From Symbiodinium kawagutii (taxonomy: Eukaryota > Sar > Dinophyceae > Suessiales > Symbiodiniaceae), in NCBI GenBank assembly GCA_009767595.1, contig VSDK01022151.1:124001-188000 (forward strand): a stretch of DNA of 64,000 nt, given 5' to 3'. The position numbers were made by a program, and so were the translations under genes. Positions 20,556 through 31,139 of this stretch are shown in pieces. A model generated the notes under the pieces. It saw only the letters and a program-made list of their open reading frames with translations. It did no database searches and was not told the DNA's origin. How positions within the stretch are numbered: position 1 is the stretch's first letter; each line of letters opens with the position of its first letter.

Positions 20556-20794
20556 TAGTGTTGGTATATCCCTAATAATTGCTGGTGAACTTGTGGCCTG
20601 TTAATCATTATAATCCTCTAGAAAACCATGAAGAAGCGCTCAATGTTAGCCAACTAGCTACTTCCATGGGTAGAAACAAGTCTGACAACCCAATATTAAT
20701 CACCTAGCTACTTCTATTGATATTAGCCAACTGTTTCTACTAGTATTAACCAACATAAATCCGCCATTTCTATGGTGGAGAAAATCCACGCAAC

Positions 20795-20935
20795 CAGCGT
20801 CGATACGGCCGCAGGGTCCGCAGGATCCGCTGGGGTTGCGTCGTCCCTCCGCTGGTGCCAAGCTGCAAGCTTTGGCTCTTTCGGCTGGAGGTCGATGCCT
20901 ACGCGTCGTGGGAAAGAAGGCTGGTTAAGCTGGTT
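20795..20935 (+). CDS. candidate exon, basic/aromatic, unknown
   Basis: A sharp GC-rich island. One plus frame reads RRIRWGCVVPPLVPSCKLWL and then FRLEVDAYASWERRLVKL without stops. Acceptor candidates are GCAACCAG at 20,795 and two AG|G sites at 20,820-20,830. No family is recognised. It is on the same strand as the 19,899 and 24,557 candidates. Confidence 0.3.
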
Positions 20936-20943
20936 AAGCAGCT

Positions 20944-21023
20944 GAATGACACTAATTATTGGTTACTAATTATTGGTTACTAATTATTGGTTACTAATCA
21001 TTGGTTACTAATTAGTGTCATTA
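20944..21023. repeat. 14-bp minisatellite inside an inverted repeat
   Basis: Four copies of ATTATTGGTTACTA (the last with C) are enclosed by AATGACACTAATT and its exact inverse AATTAGTGTCATT. As single strand this gives a 13-bp stem with a 56-base repetitive loop. Confidence 0.8.
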
Positions 21024-21699
21024 TGAAATTATTAGATGACACTAATGATGCTTACTAATCATTGGCTACAAATGATGGAAAATAATGATGGTCAGCAATC
21101 ACCATTAGTGATAGTGACCTGCTTGAGGTGAATCGTGTTACTAACCTGGTTAATAGTCATCATTGGTTTGTTGCTACCCTGATTGGTAGTGACTGATGAT
21201 GGTACCTAATGATGGTTGAGAAGTAACTTTGATCATGGTCGATTATTAACACAGTAGTAACTAATAGTTGTTAAGAAGTTTACTTATCACAACGATGGTA
21301 GTTACTGAGAAGGTCAATGTGTTAACTAGTGAGATGATCATCCTGATACATCAACATCAATCATCTTAAGAAGTAAAAATAATTATTGTTTGTTGCCATC
21401 ATCAGTGATAGTGACCTGGTCAGAAGGGTTGTTGGTTCGTTACTAACCTGGTAAGTCAGTGACATGAGTAATGATGGTAACAGAGATGGTAACAAATGCA
21501 TGGCCACGAAATGGCTGACCTCAATTGGCGATCTCACCAGATTTAGTACAGTCAAATAATGGTCTATTCACCAAGTTACCTTTGGTCAGCAACCATACCC
21601 CCTAGTTGGACAACTGTTGATGAAGATTCACCATGAAACCAGCTGGTTAAAAAGCTTTTTCAGAGGCTGGTTGACGAGGGATAACAAGCAACCGCCATC

Positions 21700-21857
21700 A
21701 GCTTCCATGGATTTCCACTGAGGTTGAAGGAGGTAAGAGGCTGGCGAATGATAAGAACCACCCCAAAACGCCTAGAAAACAGCTGGCGAGGGCGAGCCCA
21801 TTGAAGTCAAAGCCATCGAGCTTCAGCACAGCCGATCATCCCCATGGTTGAGAAGCC
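21700..21857 (+). CDS. candidate Lys/Pro-rich exon, low confidence
   Basis: After TTTCCACTGAG|G an open plus frame reads GGKRLANDKNHPKTPRKQLA then RASPLKSKPSSFSTADHPHG and stops. It contains TPRKQLA, which recalls the APRKQLA tail motif of histone H3, but the rest does not follow H3. Probably an exon of a basic, disordered protein or chance. Confidence 0.22.
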
Positions 21858-22769
21858 ATCGGCTTTCCAGGCCAAGGCTGACGAACCAAGAACAACATAC
21901 GGGGCTGATAGGTTTATGCAATAAACAACTAGGGTTTCTAGGCGCCATGAACTTGAGTCAGGAAGCATCTACAAGTTTAGTAGATACCAGCCCCTTAGTT
22001 ATAGGAAGTTTAGTGGAATTTGAGGGTGCAAACTTCGTGACTATTCCGTTCCATATGTGGGAATGCAAGGAATATGCCCAAGGAATATGCCTCTTGGTTC
22101 ATAATCCATGCACCACTAATACCCAAAGTTGACAGATGCTGCTCTGAGCCGTCATTGATCATAATGCAGCATCATTAAGCACTACTGACCAGTATCAACC
22201 ATTATTCACTAATATTCACCAATATTAATCATCATCAACCATCGTCAATTATCATTCACCATCACTCTGCGCATCGTCAGCCCATCCTTAACCATTCCAT
22301 TGCGATGGTCCAATGGAGGGTACCCCACGGGGCCACGTTTCACACGCGCCACGGTTCACGCCACGCCTTCTTTTGGACCTGGACCAAGAGCTACCCGGGA
22401 CGTAAGATCACTTGACCCGAAAAAGTTGGTGATCAATAGCGACTACGCGGGGGTAATAACCATGAGCTACCGATTATCGGTTATCAATTATGAGAATAAT
22501 GATCATGAGATCGTTGCTTGTCAATAATTGTTGTTTGTAACGCATTTGAGTCATAGTAATAGCAATGATTGTTGGTCATGATGCTGTAATGATTGGTGGA
22601 CAAAAACCAGTATCGACCATGATTGAACATTATTACCCAAAATTAATTAACCATCATTTTGAGAAGTTAGTCCCATGGTCGCTACTGCATGGAGATGGAT
22701 CATCCAGAACCCTTCCATAGTTCCACAGGGTCGGTATTGTCTCAATTTTGATGATGGCACATTGTACTT

Positions 22770-22823
22770 GGATCTGCGGTTTCGGCTGTACCCGAGACTA
22801 TGAGGGGATGCACATCCAAGTAT
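22770..22823. mobile_element. family E remnant
   Basis: TACTTGGATCTGCGG at the left and GGATGCACATCCAAGTA at the right are the family E ends with only about 25 bp between them, an internal deletion derivative. Confidence 0.45.
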
Positions 22824-22965
22824 GGGTTGTCCATTGCCGGCCAAGATTGTTCGCCACTCGTGATGAGCCTCACATCCATCAACATGCTATTCGGCTATGA
22901 TCTCTTCAGCAACGAAACCAACATTTTCCAGTTGCAACCTGGAAATGACTGGTAAGTTGATACAT

Positions 22966-23066
22966 GGCCATGGGTCGCTACAATGAACATCCACCGATGA
23001 CCGAACGAGTATTGGTTCGGATGTTCACCTGCCCATTGGTTGGCTGGTTCATATTGACCCATAGCC
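22966..23066 (+). mobile_element. family B copy with unrelated core
   Basis: GGCCATGGGTCGC at the left and TTCATATTGACCCATAGCC at the right, ACAT on both sides (22,962-22,965 and 23,067-23,070). The core is not the usual B core but an internal palindrome (GAACATCC ... GGATGTTC). Confidence 0.8.
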
Positions 23067-23169
23067 ACATCAGGACAGATGGGTGGGTTTACTCAATGAT
23101 ATGCGTTCACCCAAGGGGCTACAGACCCCCAACCCCCATGACTGATAGAGGTTGATCTGCAGCCCTAAA

Positions 23170-23415
23170 TGAGCGATGTTTCTTGGAACTTAATTGAGAA
23201 AGCTCGCGAGCTAGTGGTAGATATCTTTAGTCTGTGTATTCATCAGTTTTTTGGGGCGAATGAAACTGACTGATGAAAACAAACTAATACAGGTGTCTTA
23301 GTGCCTTAGTCGGTTTATACAAAGGTATAGTATATAGTACCTAGTCGCTTGGTATCTGCGTCACAATGTGTCGCATGATTCACCCAACAAGGTAAGTCGA
23401 CGATTCGGATTGATC
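23170..23415. other. gene-free spacer
   Basis: AT-rich sequence without a supportable frame or repeat. Confidence 0.35.
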
Positions 23416-23416
23416 T

Positions 23417-23525
23417 ACTTGGATGTGCAGCTGGGGTTATAGCTATGGTTACAGGCCCTATGAGGTAGCTTACACCCCCCAAATGGTTCGTGATCACTTG
23501 CTAAGTGGGGGTGCACATCCAAGTA
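23417..23525 (+). mobile_element. family E MITE copy
   Basis: ACTTGGATGTGCAGCTGGGG at the left and TGGGGGTGCACATCCAAGT at the right, exact 13-bp termini. The interior has GGTTATAG and TGATCACTTGCTAAG. Full-length relatives are at 39,467 and 39,978. Confidence 0.8.
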
Positions 23526-24028
23526 CCAATTTGGGTCACCATTTTTTCGTCGCGAAAACGCCAAAATCATCGCTCCCTTCCAAGCACCAAGTATTGAGGC
23601 GGAGACAAGGATGTTCAGGAACCAACATGACCAAGAAATGATTGGCGCTAGTAATGAACTGATAGACGAATAGACCAACTGATAAAAATTAATGAATTAA
23701 ATTAACTATCAAAGCTGATAAACTATTCGTGCTGATCTGTTGTCATAATCGACCGGCGTATTTTCGTGCATCTTATAATCATTACCCAAATGCTAAGTCT
23801 AGATGAATAATTCCGCGAAGAACAAGCCGCCCGACACTTGGACAATCATTCTACTATATGCCACTGCTTGTATTGACATAGTGAGAAAAGTCTCGCAAGA
23901 TCCGTAAGAAAAGTCATACCACTTTTGATGTTTGGTAGATGACATCCATGGTCATACCCCTTTGTCACGTTGTAGTGGTAGTAGATGATAGTAGGTTACA
24001 GCATGCAACTTATTTTTGTAGAGTATGG

Positions 24029-24200
24029 TAGGTGATAGCAGGTTGTACCCAATGTTTTTGTAAATTGTAAGGAACCACGCCTTGTGAAAAGTACGTTCGT
24101 TAATACACCACCATGGCAGGTGATAGTAGGTTGTACCCAATGTTGTTGTAGGTTGTGTGGAACCACCCCCTGTGAAAAGTACGTTCGTTAATACACCACC
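24029..24200 (+). repeat. 88-bp tandem duplication
   Basis: Two units starting AGGTGATAGCAGGTTGTACC and ending AAAAGTACGTTCGTTAATAC (24,029-24,112 and 24,117-24,200), about 90% identical by eye. Confidence 0.8.
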
Positions 24201-24556
24201 CCTAACACAGTGGATGCATAGATCACAAGTCAATCAAACCAACGACCGTTTCTAGTAGGTCATAAAATGTTATACCCTATAAGGGTTTGCTAAACATGGT
24301 GTATCCTTGTATCCCTAGGGTTGGTTGGTTTTGCTGCCAATAATGATAGTAATGATTGTTATTGGACTGATAGTAGGCACCACCATGTATGGACAAACCC
24401 GTATTGTTGTTACTTATGGTAGGTTATAGCCCCAGAGCTAGCCACATGTTGAACTATAGCCATAGCTAACCATAGAATATCCCACGATTTCCCAATATAA
24501 TCCAGGATTATCCCATGGTCATGCTACCCGACTTGGGTTTGATCCACCACATTGGA

Positions 24557-24686
24557 GACAGCGTTGTCCGCCTGGTGATCGGGATGAGGTTGCGCTTTCG
24601 GCACCCTACCGCAGTGGCGGGGCGTGGGCTGAGACATTCCCCCGCCGCCCGTACAAGGCACAGCCATCCGAACGATCACGGCTATG
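24557..24686 (+). CDS. candidate internal exon, unknown
   Basis: GC-rich island. A plus frame starting after CACATTGGAG reads RQRCPPGDRDEVALSAPYRS, then GGAWAETF and RRPYKAQPSERSRLWYAQSW with no stop. A donor candidate is GGCTATG|GTACGC. Balanced charged and aromatic residues make it look like real protein. The minus strand is also open in one frame, so strand is likely but not certain. Confidence 0.38.
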
Positions 24687-25621
24687 GTACGCCCAAAGTT
24701 GGTGGTTGAAGATAATAACAATCACACTAGGGTTTCTACCATCGTTGAAGTGGGTTCCTCATAATTGCCATTTCATCCGGGACTTGGGAGAATCTGCGTA
24801 CTAACAGTGACATTTATCGTAGAAACGTCCGGCTTTCGGTTGCCTGTGCTGTTCAGAACCATTGATGCCCCAATAGGACCCATTGCAATGGCTATCGCTT
24901 GTCATCCCTAGTGATCCCGTGAGTGTCTGCCCCAACCAATCGCAACTCATTTCCATACATGAAAGCACGCCGCCCGCCTCAACCAACCAGGAAATCCCGA
25001 ATTTAACAAGGAAAATCAGCTGGTACACACGGGCCATTCCCTTGGATTTGGACTGTTCCCTTGGCTCATCCCATCATCCTTAACAAAAAATCAAAATTAT
25101 TTGGGGCGCGTAGATCTGATGGAAAAAATCAATATATAAACCAACCATATGGCCGGTGAATGCTTGTTCTTGGGGGATAACAACCAATAAACATTGGTGG
25201 CACAAGGTGGGGTTTCCTAGCGCTGAGGTGGCGACTGAATCATGTAACAATGATGGTATCTACCATAATTGATAGATACCTTAATTGTGCACCAATTTGC
25301 CATATGTAGCCGTCCCACGAAACTGGGGAACGTCACGAGAATTGGGTTCACCTATTCACTGGTGTGAACAAAAATACGGGGTTTGGTCAAATGAGTCATA
25401 TGCATGTTTTTTTTCAAGTTGAGGGACCCCATAGCCATCACCCAGGCTGATCGACAAACAGGCAATGATTGGGGATGATTCGCGGGTTTTGGCTCCCAAA
25501 ATTGAGAAACCATTTTGAGAATTCAGTTTTCGCTAAATAGACATGACACATAGACACGGTAGTTAGCTACCGGTGTACGCTTAAACGGCCTGATGAGCAA
25601 ATACACATATTACAAAATATA

Positions 25622-25710
25622 TTGGTTGTTGGTTTCAACCCCTCCTGAAATATGAATCAACAAACCATACCAAACACCAGCGAAAACAAAAAGTGTTTGA
25701 AACCACCACT
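25622..25710 (+). mobile_element. family C MITE copy at block boundary
   Basis: TTGGTTGTTGGTTTCAACCC at the left and AAGTGTTTGAAACCACCACT at the right. It is the last short element before the element-poor block that runs to about 30.2 kb. Confidence 0.7.
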
Positions 25711-26084
25711 TTCCACCACGTTTCCCCATGGTACTGGCTCGGGTGGCGGAGCGCGGCGCCACATCCTCAGCGAGCTACGTCTCCACCTTGGGCAGCTGTC
25801 AATGGAAAGAACATCATTTGACCGTTTTGAACAGCCAAAGAAATCATTCACGGCCTTGTGCCTTTTAGGCACGGATACTGGAGAGCGGCAACTAAGTAAC
25901 CCAGCTTCTGAGCAGGGAAAGCCAAAATCGTCCCACAGCTGACATTTGCAATAAAAAGTTGTCCAAGCTCTTCAAGGCCTAAGGGAGCTGTTGGGCGCCA
26001 AAAGCTATCAGGAAGCTTTCTGGCCACGCGAAAAGAAAGATGCATCACCCCACGTGCTACAAAACAGCGTCCGCCAATCACACA
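25711..26084 (-). other. open region of unknown nature
   Basis: On the minus strand 26,207-25,848 stays open. One part reads MHLSFRVARKLPDSFWRPTA then PLGLEELGQLF; another reads WFCETCGVFLRCKLPVFFF, a motif that recurs downstream as part of the tandem repeat. I cannot decide between an old duplicated gene and a repetitive non-coding block. Confidence 0.25.
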
Positions 26085-26480
26085 AGAAAATGGCGTTGCA
26101 GCGCCAAAAAAGAACACCGGTAATTTGCACCGCAAAAAAACCCCACAAGTTTCACAAAACCAATGCCCCTCCGCAAGTGCACCCCAAGACTTGCGGAAAG
26201 CTAACAATCACGAGAAACTGGCGGGGCAGCATGTGAAAATCACCGGTACTTTGCACCGCAAGAAACATCCCCACGAGCTTCAAAGAAGAATGTCCTTCTA
26301 CACGCGCACCCCAAGACATGTTGGGGGGTTTTTGCGAACACGACTAATCACGAGAAAATGGTGTCGCAGCGCATTGAAAACCACCGGTAATTTGAAACGC
26401 ACAAAAAATTTGCACCACAAACAAACATTTCACAAGCTTCACAGAAAACATTGTTCCCGACATGTGTGCTCCAAGGATCG
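26085..26480. repeat. three diverged tandem units of about 126-141 bp
   Basis: Each unit has GAGAAAATGG-, then GCAGCGC-, then CACCGGTAATTTGCACCGC-like blocks followed by ACAAGCTTCACA and CCCCAAGAC. The CACCGG anchor is at about 26,115, 26,241 and 26,382. Unit lengths differ, so the array is old. Confidence 0.7.
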
Positions 26481-26573
26481 TGGGGGGGTTCGGCGAACGC
26501 CAAAGCTGCCACCAAGCAGGGGCCGCACTCAGTATTATCGAAACAGACAGACGGAGCATGGCAGTTCATTCTG

Positions 26574-26838
26574 GTATGTATGCATGTATGTATGTATGTA
26601 TGTATGTATGTATGTATGCATGTATGTATGTATGTATGTATGTATGCATGTAGGTATATATGTATGCATTTATGTATGTATGCATGCATGTATGTATGTA
26701 TGTATGTATGTATCTATGTATGTATGTATGTATGTATGTATGCATGTATGTACATTTGCATGTATGCATGTATGCATGTATGCATGTATGCATGTATGCA
26801 TGTAGGTATATATGTATGTATGCATGTATGCAAATAGG

Positions 26839-26869
<31 letters not shown>

Positions 26870-26898
26870 ATATGTATGTATGCATGTATGCAAATAGG

Positions 26899-26929
<31 letters not shown>

Positions 26930-26958
26930 ATATGTATGTATGCATGTATGCAAATAGG

Positions 26959-26992
<34 letters not shown>

Positions 26993-27118
26993 TGCATCTG
27001 TGCATGTATGTATGTATGTATGTATGTATGCATGTATGTACATTTGCATGTATGCATGTATGCATGTATGCATGTATGCATGTAGGTATATATGTATGTA
27101 TGCATGTATGCAAATAGG

Positions 27119-27152
<34 letters not shown>

Positions 27153-27485
27153 TGTATGTATGTATGTATGTATGTATGTATGTATGTATGTATGCATGTG
27201 TGCATGTATGTATGTATGTATGTATGTATGTATGCATGCATGCATGCATGCATGCATGCATGCATGTACATATACATGTATGCATGTATGCATGTATGCA
27301 TGTGTGCATGTATGCATGTATACATGTATGCATGCATGTATGCATGTATGTATGCATGTATGCATGTATGTAGGCATGTATGTATGCATGTAGGTAGGTA
27401 TCTTTGTGTGTACGTATGTATGTATGTCTGCATGCACGCATGTACGTATGTATGTATGCATGCATGTAAACATGTTTGTATGTAC
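26574..27485. repeat. long (ATGT)n-type microsatellite
   Basis: About 910 bp of TATG/CATG tetranucleotides with TGCA and GGTATATA interruptions. Inside it, 26,821-26,940 is two exact copies of a 60-bp higher-order unit (starting TGCATGTATGCAAATAGGTA) with a third partial copy after. Long periodic open frames over it (MYVCMYVC, HTYIHTYI) are artefacts of the period. Confidence 0.95.
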
Positions 27486-28056
27486 TGACGCAACGCAACT
27501 GATTTGGAAAAGGCTTCCGAGGCCCTGTCCCAAGTCCAAGCGGCAACGCTTTTGAGAGTAGTGCTTTCCTTTGCATCCTCACAAGCTGCCTAAAGCTCCC
27601 CGCCTCTGCGCTTGGTTTTGCCCAAGGGGCACAGCGGCATGCCAGTGAATGCGGGAGGACAACACGCGCTGTGACTCTCATAAAGCTAGTGGACCGTCCG
27701 GCAGCCAGTTTCACACGCGAATTTCTTCAGAAGGCCTCCTTGATCCGGCCCGGGCAAACGTGCGACCAACTCGTTCTTGCGGCTGTGTGGGCAAAGAACC
27801 CCAGTGGATCCGGACAGACCACGGCCAGTTGCCCAAAGGCGCGCACTGGAACACACGAGCCAAACTTTCCTGATAGCAGCGGGGTAGATCGTTCCCGGAA
27901 AGACTTGAGCATTGCACCTTTGGCCGTGGAGTGCGCCTGGATGCTCGCCAGCCCGCCATGAAGTTGCACTTTGGCGATGAGGTTACTGCACCCCAAGAAC
28001 CTGCGAAGCAGCGGGACAGCGCCGCGCTCTTCTCCGCGTCTTCACTGCATGCGGTT
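27486..28056 (+). other. GC-richer unique segment, possible coding remnant
   Basis: It begins GCAACGCAACTGATTTGGAA. A plus frame from 27,671 reads FTREFLQKASLIRPGQTCDQ and on to LVLAAVWAKNPSGSGQTT before a stop near 27,961. There are no recognisable domains and no good splice signals. Confidence 0.25.
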
Positions 28057-28128
28057 TCTTGGCGGCAGCAGGGGCATAGACAGTATATAGAAGCCAGTGC
28101 CTGCACACAACGCACAAGCCCATGATGG
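28057..28128 (+). repeat. dispersed duplicate, copy 1
   Basis: TTCTTGGCGGCAGCAGGGGC then ATAGA ... AGAAGCCAGTGCCTGC. Same order of blocks as 29,122-29,197, about 85% alike, roughly 1.07 kb apart in direct orientation. Confidence 0.7.
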
Positions 28129-28856
28129 ACCCCGAAATGTTACTTTTTCTGGTCAACATGCTAGTTGTCAAGAATTTCCTGCATCAAACGGAACTTTGGA
28201 CAAATTCATTCAAAATGGAAAAGATCACCTAGATATGACCCCGTTTGGCAAGACCAAGCCTGACTAGGAAGGGCTTCGATATATAACAAGTCCCAGCTGC
28301 GAGTACAAAATCACTGGATAAGCATCAGCAATTTATTGCAGGCCGGTTGTTGAAGCTTTTCAACTCGGACCCCCACGCAACGTGCTTGCCCCTTAAAATT
28401 CAGGTACCTAGACACCGAGGCAAAATCTCAAGCGCCAATTCCGGGGAAATCCGTCAACTTCCCACCTGTTTCCGCCAACTTCCCGCCTGTTTTCCCCCAT
28501 TTTTTTCGCAATGATTTTGCAAACCATTCAACCAATATTCTGTTTAGAGCCAGCAGCTAGGATGATAAGCTCAAGAAATGACTGTCAGCAAGCGCAGGCC
28601 CAATTGGCACGAAGGTTCAACTTAGCAAACGCAACATTCACAGGGAAAAAAACCCGTGACTTCCAGCATGGATCCAGGGGACGGAACAGTTCAGTCAGTT
28701 GGACAGGGCTCTGGGATGAAATAATCAACTTTCATCAGCTTCCGCCCAGTTCCCCTTGGTTCCGCCCAATTGCCCCCTCTGCTGGAATTGGCAAAAACGA
28801 AAGCTATTGGGTCTTCTAATTATCTTTTTCCCGAGTCTCAGCCGTCTAGCGAAGGG
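28129..28856. other. no gene seen
   Basis: It contains CGTCAACTTCCCACCTG / CGCCAACTTCCCGCCTG near-duplicates at 28,450-28,495 and similar TTCCGCCCA blocks near 28,740, suggesting local duplications. No supportable frame. Confidence 0.35.
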
Positions 28857-29350
28857 CGCAATCTTTTGATTCAAAGCCGTTCCAGTATATCAAAGAGGAT
28901 GGCTGCTGTTTGATCTCTCCTTAAACCAATGACTGCAAGATGCAATCTTTCGGTTCAAAGCGTTTCAAAGATATCAAAAAAGAATGGCTGCCAAATTCGA
29001 TTTCTCCTTAAACCAATGAATGCAAAGGAAACGGCAGGTCGGACTTTTCTTGGGTGACTTGTCTAACATTTGCAAAGAACAATGCTGCAAGCAAATGGCT
29101 TCCAACATGCCTGCATCCATTTCTTGGTGGCAGCAGGGGCATAGACGGTCTATTTAATAGAAGCCATTGCCTGCGCGCGACGCAAGAACTAATGATGCGC
29201 TATTTCTTTTTAGATTTTCAACAGTCTTGCAAAGGATGCAATCTTTCGATTCAAAGGGATGGATCCAACTACATCAAAGAGAACGGCTGCCATGAGCCAA
29301 TGAATGCAAACGAGAGGGCAGGTAGAACTTGTCTTGGGTGACTTGTCTAC
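28857..29350 (+). repeat. three diverged repeat units of about 80-120 bp
   Basis: Units start near 28,857, 28,939 and 29,237 with GATGCAATCTTTCGGTTCAA then ATCAAAGAG-ATGGCTGC, AACCAATGAATGCAAA and (units 2 and 3) TTGGGTGACTTGTCTA. The 29,122-29,197 dispersed duplicate lies between units 2 and 3. Confidence 0.7.
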
Positions 29351-29397
29351 GATGTCCATTCTAATCCAATGTCATGTAACGCAATGCAAAGTAACAG

Positions 29398-29790
29398 GGC
29401 AAGTAAGTAAGAAAGTAAATAGGCAAGTAAGGAGGCGAGTAAGTAAGTAAATAAGTAAATAAGAAAATAAATAAGAAAAGAAATAAGTAAGTAAGAAAGT
29501 AGGTAAGTAAGTAAATAGGTAAGTAAGAAAGTAAGTAAGCAAGTAAGAAAATAGGTAAGTAAGTAAATAGGTGAGTAAGTAAGGAAGTAAGTAAATAATT
29601 AAGTAGGTAAGTTAGTAAATAAGTAAATCAACAAATAAGACAATAAGTAAGAAAGTAAAGAAGTAAGTAGGAAAGTAAGAAAGTAAGTAGAAAGTAAGTA
29701 GGGACGCAAGAAGGGAAGCGCGAAAGTAAATAAGTAAGCACGCAAGCAAGTCGGTGAGTAAGTAAGTAGGCAAGCAAACACGTAGGTAAG
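29398..29790. repeat. (AAGT)n-type microsatellite
   Basis: About 390 bp of AAGTAAGTAAG with AAAT, GAAAGT and AGGC interruptions. It ends in GCAACGCAACTGATTTGGAA, the same boundary sequence as the 26,574 array. Confidence 0.95.
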
Positions 29791-30250
29791 CAACGCAACT
29801 GATTTGGAAAAATGGGAGCGTGCTTCTGCCACAAGTCCCACGCAGAGCGCTTGGCTCCTCCCAACCTGCCAGGGGATCAATTGAGTGCCATTCAATCCAC
29901 CGGGGTTCAACAACTGCTTTGGAAAAAAGAAATAAAGTTGCCTGTCGGTCTGTTGAAATCAACAACTAGTCTTTTTCACTGCCCTTTTCAGAGCACGCCT
30001 GTGCAGGTACCGGCACCGGCAAGCACGGTTGGAACCACCAACTATTTTCACGAACTATTTTCCTGTCATGCGCAGGCAAGTATCGGCCTACACACTTGAA
30101 ACCACCAACTACTCTTTTCAACAACTCTTTTGGGACGCGTCAAGGCGAATGGAGGCCAGAACGCCAAAGCTAGCACATGAGGGGGTGAAACCACCAACTA
30201 GTTGCAGTAGGTTATACCATGTCATACCCAATATTTTCTTAGAGTAACTA
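29791..30250. other. right end of the element-poor block
   Basis: After the array boundary come two GAAACCACCAACTA-containing segments at 30,030 and 30,100 that resemble outer pieces of family C. They mark the return of element-rich sequence. No gene seen. Confidence 0.35.
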
Positions 30251-30569
30251 TTGCCATGGCCAAGTATGAAACCAAAAACTAGTAATTGATTAATCATAAT
30301 CGATAACCATCACAATTGATCTTTTACCACCTTTACTAAGGAATTTAATCATTATGAGCTATAACTGATAACCACAAATGTGGTGCATTAAATGTGGTTA
30401 GTAGGTACCAGCGTGGCTACGAACAACCCTCCGATCAGCCCGCAGCCTCTGTTCCGACCTCGGGGCAGGTGCCAAGGTAAGGCCACACGTGCGTCGTGTC
30501 AAGGTGAGACTGCTGAGTTGGTGAAGATTCGCCATTGAACAAGCTGGCTACATCTACCATTGGCCAAGT

Positions 30570-30667
30570 GGTGGTTTCTCAAAATAGGGAACCCCAAAAT
30601 GGTTAGTTTATTGCTACACATGTCTATTAGTGGATGATTTGGGGGTCCCCTATTTTGAGAAACACCC
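30570..30667 (+). mobile_element. family A MITE copy, well preserved
   Basis: GGTGGTTTCTCAAAATAGGG at the left and GTCCCCTATTTTGAGAAACA at the right, with AAGT on both sides (30,566-30,569 and 30,668-30,671). One of the cleanest copies. Confidence 0.92.
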
Positions 30668-30858
30668 AAGTACTTACCCTAGTTATAAGGTGGTTGATAT
30701 CCATTTCACAATGGTTATAATGGTTATTTTACCACAACTGGTACTTACCTTAGTGGTGGTCGCCAATTTAGATGGTCGCAGTATCAACTTAGATGGTCAA
30801 GCTAATGTTTGAGGGCCCCACCTTGCGTAGGTGATCTAACGTCTACAAGTTTCTTAAG

Positions 30859-30962
30859 CTTCTACAACTGGTTCGTGGTTGAACCACCCCTCTGAAAAAT
30901 TATGCGCGTCAATCAATCATCCCAAAGTCATTCGGAAAAATCTGTCAATCAAACCACAAGCT
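30859..30962 (+). mobile_element. family C MITE copy
   Basis: ACTGGTTCGTGGTTGAACCA at the left and GTCAATCAAACCACAAG at the right. The core CAATCATCCCAAAGTCATT is shared with the 46,338 copy, defining a C sub-family. Confidence 0.65.
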
Positions 30963-31139
30963 ACTCAACTGGAAAGGCATGGTGAATGCAATTAGCTACC
31001 AAGCTAAGTGGGGGTGCCATCCTGGTTGTAGTGCAGCTCGTTGCTGATTTCAAGGCTCAAAAACTGGGCTAGTCCGTTGCAGTCCCATGGAGCTACCTGC
31101 CATCCCATGATGGGAGATCCAATACTCACGTGGAAATAG

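Noticed and set aside
24840-25065. Long open frames on both strands (plus SVCPNQSQLISIHESTPPAS; minus KFGISWLVEAGGVLSCMEM)
   Set aside because: Strand cannot be decided and no splice or domain evidence supports either.
26580-27714. Long open frames with MYVCMYVC or HTYIHTYI repeats
   Set aside because: They are produced by the 4-bp period of the ATGT array, which avoids stops in all frames of each strand; not proteins.
29599-29965. Leu/Tyr/Thr-rich minus-strand frames
   Set aside because: Read through the AAGT array; same artefact as above.
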